Assembly (NCBI GenBank): GCA_000717735.1
Contig: JOBE01000008.1
Span: 124,001-188,000, forward strand
Reading direction: 5' to 3'
DNA length: 64,000 bases
DNA from: Streptomyces griseoluteus
GTDB lineage: Bacteria > Actinomycetota > Actinomycetes > Streptomycetales > Streptomycetaceae
Part shown: positions 59,767 to 64,000 of the stretch, piece after piece
Layout of the letters: each line of letters starts with the position of its first letter
Numbering within the stretch: the stretch's first letter is position 1
Translations under genes and position numbers: made by a program
Notes under the pieces: generated by a model
Told to the model about the DNA's origin: nothing
Databases searched by the model: none
What the model saw: only the letters and a program-made list of their open reading frames with translations

Positions 59767-60725
59767 GCCGCCTCCATCCAGATGTCCGCGAGCGACTCCT
59801 CCAGGTTGATCCGGGGCCGCCAGCCGAGCCGGTCGCGGGCGGTGCGGACGTCGGCCTGCTGCCAGGGGCCGCAGCCGTCGGGGTACGGGTAGGGCGCGGA
59901 GGCCAGCTGGTCGGCGATGGTCCCCTCGGTGCGGGGGGCGCCGATCATCGGGCGCTGGGACATGCCGTGCGGGGCGTCCAGCTCGTGCAGGTTGCCGGCG
60001 TAGCCCGCGACCCTCGCCAGGACGGCGGCGGCGTCCCGGAGCCGGATCGCGCGGCCGGTGCCGATGTTGACGACCCCCTGCGCGGCGGACAGCGAGGCCG
60101 CGTGGACGGCCCGGGCCACGTCCCGCACGTCGACGAAGTCCCGCTGCACCCCGAGGCCACTGAGCTTCAGCTCGCCGTCCCCGGCCTGCATGGCCCGGCG
60201 CATCGCCTCGGCGAGCCGGCCGAGCGGCGAGCCCGCGGGCGTGCCGGGTCCCACGGGCGAGAACACCCGGAGCACCACGGCGTCGAGGCCGGAACCGAGG
60301 ACGAGTTCGGTCGCCGCCAGCTTCGACACCCCGTACGGGCCGCCGGGGCGGGGCACCGCGTCCTCGGCGGTGGAGGAGCCGGGCTGGCTCGGCCCGTACT
60401 CCGAGGCACAGCCGACCTGGACCAGCCGGGCGCCGCAGCCGCTGCGGCGCAGGGCCTCGCAGACCGTGGCGACGGCGACGGCGTTCTGCCGGATCAGGTC
60501 ACGGGCGCCGCCGCGGGTGGCGCCCGCGCAGTTGACGACGACCCCGGGGTGGACGGCGTCGAGGAAGCGGGTCAGCGCGCCGGGGCTGCCGGACGCGAGG
60601 TCGAAGCGCACGTCGGCGTCATCGCCCCGGCCGAGCGCGGTGAGGTGGACGGCCGGGTCGGCGAGCAGCCGGTCGGCGACGAATCGGCCGATGAAGCCGT
60701 TGGCTCCGAGCAGCAGCACCCTCAT
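59754..60725 (-). CDS. NAD-dependent epimerase/dehydratase (nucleotide-sugar type)
   Basis: 323 residues. Rossmann LLLGANGFIGRFV at the N-terminus, VVNCAGATRGGA, VQVGCASEYG (catalytic Ser position), then PYGVSKLAATELV, the YxxxK motif in GPYGVSKLA. Extended SDR architecture of GalE/RmlD-like enzymes, probably making or interconverting a UDP- or dTDP-sugar. GAAGGGG seven bases before the ATG. Overlaps the spherulin-like gene, so translation is coupled. Confidence 0.9.
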   Translation of the reverse strand: MRVLLLGANGFIGRFVADRLLADPAVHLTALGRGDDADVRFDLASGSPGALTRFLDAVHPGVVVNCAGATRGGARDLIRQNAVAVATVCEALRRSGCGARLVQVGCASEYGPSQPGSSTAEDAVPRPGGPYGVSKLAATELVLGSGLDAVVLRVFSPVGPGTPAGSPLGRLAEAMRRAMQAGDGELKLSGLGVQRDFVDVRDVARAVHAASLSAAQGVVNIGTGRAIRLRDAAAVLARVAGYAGNLHELDAPHGMSQRPMIGAPRTEGTIADQLASAPYPYPDGCGPWQQADVRTARDRLGWRPRINLEESLADIWMEAACRI

Positions 60726-60855
60726 CGTGCGGCCCCTTCGTGCCGACCGGCCGGTGCTGGAGGTTGCGGGGTCATGGTCTTGGGTCTCCTTGCGGGGTGA
60801 TGACAGAGGTGACGGGGCGCGCCCGCGGCGTCGGCTCCGCGGGGGCGCGGGACTT

Positions 60856-62139
60856 TCACGGGGTGGTGTGGGCCGAGGCCCGGACGAGGGAGCCGGTCGC
60901 GTGGGCCAGCAGGCCGAGCGCGGCGGCGCCGCAGACGAGGGTGGGTACGGCCCCGGGGCCCCAGGTGTCGACGGCGGCGCGCACCGGTGCGGCGAGCGCG
61001 TCGAAGCCGGGGGCGGGGACGCGGGCGGCGAAGACGCTCGCGAGGGCGAGGGCCTCGGCGGCACTGGCGGCGGCGAGGGCGGCGGCGGCCGTCTCGGGGA
61101 AGCCGTGGACGGTGAGGAGCCGGGCGAACAGCAGGAGCGCGCCGAGGGCCAGGGCCCCGGAGCTGAACCCGGTGAGTCCGAGCAGGACGGTGAGGGCGAG
61201 GAGTTGTAGGGTCACGGTGCCGAGGAGCAGCGGCCGGACGCCGGCGGCGAAGTCGGCGAGCCCCCGGCTGTCGGCGATCCTGCGGCGTGCCCGGTTCGCG
61301 AAGAGCCGGGCACACCAGGCGGCGGGGGCGACGGCGAGCGCGAGGCCGAGGAGCGGTCCTGGGGCGAGGTCCCAGGGGCCGTCGGGGCCACCGCTGAGGA
61401 CCTGCGTGAGGAGTCCGTCGCCGGCGACCGCGTACGCCAGGAGCCACAGGGTCCACAGACGGGCGGCGGGCGGGGTCGCGCCGCGGGGGGCGCGGAGGGG
61501 TCCGCGCCGGACGGCGAACAGGAGGGCCCCGGCGAGCAGCAGCGCCCCGGCCGTGCCGACTGCGAGTCGGAGGGGGCCGTGGGTGACGGCGAGCCCGATG
61601 CCGGTGAGTGCGGCGGCGGCGCCCGGGGTGAGGACGGCGAGGACCCAGGCGTCCGAACGGGGCGGCGCCGGCACGGTGGGTGGGGCGGTGGCGCTGCCCC
61701 GGGGCACGCGCGCGTAGAGCTCCTCGGCGAGCGAGAAGACGTCCCGGTGGCGGAACCGGGCGGCGGTCCGGTCGGTGAACCCCTGGGCTTCGAGCCCGGC
61801 GGCGATCTCCAGCGGGTCGACGGCACGCGCGCAGAGTTCCTGGTGCCGGTGCATGAGCACCTTCACGGGGTCGGCGTTCCCGCGCCGGGCGCGGGAGGCG
61901 GGAGCGGTGCGGGGGGCCTGGGCCTCCGCGGAGGCCGCGGAGGGCGCCGCGGACGGGACCGGGGCGGAGGTCACCGCGGGGGCAGGGGCTATTCCGGCCG
62001 GCGAGGCGTCGACGGACTCGTCCGTGCCGCGCGGTGCGGGGCTGCCGTCGGCGTGCGGGGTCAGTGCGGGGGCGCCGAGCAGGGCTTCGGAACGGGCGTC
62101 CCAGGCTCCGGGGCTCGTCGGGGCGGCGGAGCCGCGCAT
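60856..62139 (-). CDS. Polytopic membrane protein of the polysaccharide cluster
   Basis: 427 residues. An Ala/Pro-rich disordered start (about 85 residues), a small helical cytosolic part (MHRHQELCARAVDPLEIAAG, then LEAQGFTDRTAARFRHRDVF), then about ten TM helices. The SD GGAGG lies seven bases before the ATG, embedded in the upstream glycosyltransferase 3' end. No family recognised; position suggests it is the membrane partner (exporter or polymerase) of the glycosyltransferase. It is not clearly PelG-like. Confidence 0.78.
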   Translation of the reverse strand: MRGSAAPTSPGAWDARSEALLGAPALTPHADGSPAPRGTDESVDASPAGIAPAPAVTSAPVPSAAPSAASAEAQAPRTAPASRARRGNADPVKVLMHRHQELCARAVDPLEIAAGLEAQGFTDRTAARFRHRDVFSLAEELYARVPRGSATAPPTVPAPPRSDAWVLAVLTPGAAAALTGIGLAVTHGPLRLAVGTAGALLLAGALLFAVRRGPLRAPRGATPPAARLWTLWLLAYAVAGDGLLTQVLSGGPDGPWDLAPGPLLGLALAVAPAAWCARLFANRARRRIADSRGLADFAAGVRPLLLGTVTLQLLALTVLLGLTGFSSGALALGALLLFARLLTVHGFPETAAAALAAASAAEALALASVFAARVPAPGFDALAAPVRAAVDTWGPGAVPTLVCGAAALGLLAHATGSLVRASAHTTP

Positions 62140-62152
62140 GGGGGTGCCTCCT

Positions 62153-63847
62153 TCAGGCATCGGGGGCTCCCGTCCCCGCGGCCACGGCCTTCTGCGCCCA
62201 GCTGCCCGGGACGTGCGCCTCGGCGGGGTGGGCGAAGGGCACGCCGTCCCCGGAGCGGTGGCGCACCGGCGCGTGGGAGAGGAGTTCCAGGTAGATGCCG
62301 CGGAACGCGGCGAGGTTCTGTTCGACGGTGAAGAGCTCGAGCGCGCGGGCGCGGGCGGCGGCGCCCAGGCGGTAGCGGCGTTCGGGGTCGCGGAGCAGCG
62401 CCAGGCAGGCGTCGGCGAGCGCCCGGGGGTTGCGCGGCGGGACGACGAGGCCGGTGCCGCCGATGATCTCGACGACCGCGCCGACATCGGTCGAGACGGT
62501 GGCCCGTGCGCAGAACATCGCCTCGACGAGGCTCGCGGGGAAGCCCTCGACGACGCTGGACAGGACGACGACCGCGCCGGAGGCGTGGACGTCCTCCAGG
62601 GTGGGCGCCTCGGGGCCGCCGAGTTCCTCGAAGGTGACCGGGTTCTCGCCGACGGCGTGTGCCCCGGCCGCCTCGTCGGGGAAGAGCTGGGCGGCGAGCC
62701 CCTTGCAGTGCGCGAGGTACGCGTCTGATCCCGGGTCCCGTACGGGCACGGCGACGATCCTCAGCCGGGCGTCGGGCTGGCGGGCCCGGATCTCGGCGAA
62801 GGCGTGCAGCAGGGCGATGAGGTCCTTGGCGGGTTCGACGCGGCCGACCCAGACGAGGGTGGCGGGGTCGCCGCTCTCCTCGTCCTCGCCGACCTCGGCG
62901 AAGCGGTCGGCCGTCATGCCGGGGTGGACGGTGCGGATGCGGGTCCGGTCGGCGCCGCACTTCTCCTGCCAGCGGCGGGTGTGGGCGTTGCCGGGGGTGA
63001 GGAGCTCCGCCTGCCGGTAGACCTCGCCGGCGAGCCGGCCGTGGAGGGCGGCGAGCAGCGTGCGCAGCGGCCCTGAGTAGTCGGTACCGGCGGCCGAGAG
63101 GTAGTGGGAGCGGAGCTGGACGCCGTACTCCGTGACGAGCAGCGGCGTCCCGAAGAAGCGTTTGGCCAGCAGGCCGGGGAGGGCGGTGGTGCCTCCGGCG
63201 GCGGCGTGGCAGAGGTCGACGGCGCCGAGCGCGTCGTCCTCGTACCAGTCGAGGGAGAGGGGGCGCAGGGCGCGTTCCAGGTGCTCGACGAAGGCGAGGT
63301 GGTCGGGGAGCCCCGCGGCGGCGGCGCCCCGGCGGGCACCGGGGGCGCGGCAGGCGGCTTCGAGGGTGCGCACGGCGTCGTCGGAGCGGAGCGCCCCGGA
63401 GAGACCGCCGCGCTCACGGGCGAGGTCGGCGAGCGCGTAGAGCCCGGCGGCGAAGGCGGCCGCGCCGCGGAGCCCGGCTGTGGGGCCGCCTGCGGAGAGC
63501 CCTGCCCCGTCCTCGTCCTCCGTGCAGAGGCCGGTCGCCAGCTGGTGGAAGGCCTCGATGAAGCGGCGCCGCTCGCGGCGGCCGTACGCGCGGCGGGCGG
63601 CGCGGTGGTCGCCGCAGCCGGCCCGCTCGAAGAGCGTCCTGCCGGCCGGGCCCGTGTCGGGGCTGCCGGGGTCCGCGACCCGTGCGACGCGGGCGTTCGA
63701 GGGGAGCGCCGCCGGGGTGCCGGAACCGCCGAGCGCGTACAGGTCGAACTGGTGCTGCCCGAGTCCGTGTACGAGCCGCTCGCACCAGACCCCCGAGTCA
63801 CCGACGGCGTACGGGTAGCCACCCTCCGTGAGCAGTCCGATCCGCAC
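62153..63847 (-). CDS. GT4-family glycosyltransferase with DUF3492 N-terminus (PelF-like)
   Basis: 564 residues. N-terminus MRIGLLTEGGYPYAVGDSG, then VWCERLV and the DUF3492 region typical of PelF, the cytosolic glycosyltransferase of Pel exopolysaccharide. C-terminal GT-B Rossmann domain: VWVGRVEPAKDLIALLHAFA, VLSSVVEGFPASLVEAMFCA, and the EX7E motif in EGFPASLVE. Cytosolic, no signal peptide. GTG start. Thirteen bases from the membrane-protein gene. It makes a sugar polymer from nucleotide sugars; identity of the sugar is unknown. Confidence 0.9.
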   Translation of the reverse strand: MRIGLLTEGGYPYAVGDSGVWCERLVHGLGQHQFDLYALGGSGTPAALPSNARVARVADPGSPDTGPAGRTLFERAGCGDHRAARRAYGRRERRRFIEAFHQLATGLCTEDEDGAGLSAGGPTAGLRGAAAFAAGLYALADLARERGGLSGALRSDDAVRTLEAACRAPGARRGAAAAGLPDHLAFVEHLERALRPLSLDWYEDDALGAVDLCHAAAGGTTALPGLLAKRFFGTPLLVTEYGVQLRSHYLSAAGTDYSGPLRTLLAALHGRLAGEVYRQAELLTPGNAHTRRWQEKCGADRTRIRTVHPGMTADRFAEVGEDEESGDPATLVWVGRVEPAKDLIALLHAFAEIRARQPDARLRIVAVPVRDPGSDAYLAHCKGLAAQLFPDEAAGAHAVGENPVTFEELGGPEAPTLEDVHASGAVVVLSSVVEGFPASLVEAMFCARATVSTDVGAVVEIIGGTGLVVPPRNPRALADACLALLRDPERRYRLGAAARARALELFTVEQNLAAFRGIYLELLSHAPVRHRSGDGVPFAHPAEAHVPGSWAQKAVAAGTGAPDA

Positions 63848-64000
63848 GAGTGCACCCCCGATCTCCCTTGACGTCGGCCACCGTTGGTCCGGCGACTCGC
63901 AGCGGGACGAACGTAAGCGGAGAGGGCGGTGGTACGACGGACGGTTGTCCGTCGCACCACTGGAAGGGGTGAATGCTCGTAACTTTCCCGGCCCGGTCGC
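63848..64000. other. Intergenic region before the glycosyltransferase gene, cut by the window edge
   Basis: No gene seen in this 153-base stretch. A TACGTT -10-like box on the minus strand (63910-63915) could start the polysaccharide operon; no consensus -35 is visible. Confidence 0.4.

Noticed and set aside
1..64000. CRISPR arrays, prophage, transposases, PKS/NRPS clusters
   Set aside because: None seen. The only mobile traces are the truncated serine recombinase and the dispersed palindrome; tandem repeats here have no spacers and adjacent cas genes are absent.

Overview
The window is a stretch of Streptomyces chromosome, very probably core rather than accessory. Evidence: GC content above 70% with strong third-position GC bias, many GTG starts, many RNA hairpins of the actinobacterial type, and hallmark genes (sigR-rsrA, wblC, catR-katA, mycoredoxin, adnA/adnB, uvrD2, moeZ). 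The order uvrD2 - mycoredoxin - nudC - adnB/adnA - alkyltransferase-like gene - moeZ is also the order I know from mycobacteria.

Layout. 1-7.1 kb: peptide deformylase (cut by the left edge), a TPR protein, two translationally coupled membrane HD/HD-GYP proteins (cyclic-di-GMP turnover), the redox sigma/anti-sigma pair sigR-rsrA with its own sigma-R promoter, a hydrolase and an SRAP-domain protein. 7.1-12.7 kb: an M50-like membrane protein, aroA, rsgA, a guanidinium-type SMR exporter behind a structured leader, a TetR regulator, hisN and a CBS-domain protein. 12.7-17.3 kb: catalase katA and its Fur-family regulator catR with overlapping divergent promoters, then two initiator tRNA genes, one of them lying inside the 3' end of a Sel1-repeat gene. 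17.3-26.5 kb: housekeeping and conserved-unknown genes (UPF0182, PPA1309 family, PDZ-Lon protease, moaE, an SDR, a DUF2342 metalloprotease-like protein, a Nudix hydrolase). 26.5-33.4 kb: three tandem AIM24 proteins, one fused to TerD, then a YgjP-type protein, a ThiF-like protein, a UbiB-type kinase and a zinc ribbon. 33.5-37.6 kb: wblC with a long attenuated leader, uvrD2 and mycoredoxin. 37.6-39.6 kb: a decayed insertion with a truncated serine recombinase and a frameshifted formylglycine-enzyme-like gene. 39.6-51.6 kb: nudC, an M20 peptidase, adnB, two paralogous exported proteins, adnA and an alkyltransferase-like protein. 51.7-57.7 kb: a large kinase/flippase-like membrane protein and two secreted aminopeptidase-type hydrolases. 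57.7-64 kb: moeZ and a four-gene set that looks like exopolysaccharide synthesis (spherulin-4-like glycosidase, epimerase, polytopic membrane protein, PelF-like glycosyltransferase).

Two themes link the genes. First, thiol/oxidative stress: exact GGAAT-N18-GTT sigma-R promoters precede sigR itself, mycoredoxin and moeZ, and catalase/CatR sits nearby. Second, DNA repair and antibiotic stress: UvrD2, AdnA/AdnB, the alkyltransferase-like protein and the SRAP protein for DNA; WblC with its uORF and attenuator for antibiotics. The best candidates for something under-described are the Pel/galactosaminogalactan-like cluster at the right edge, the wblC leader architecture, the tRNA embedded in a coding gene, the unassigned structured leader of the SMR exporter and the 23-bp inverted repeat near 24.37 kb.
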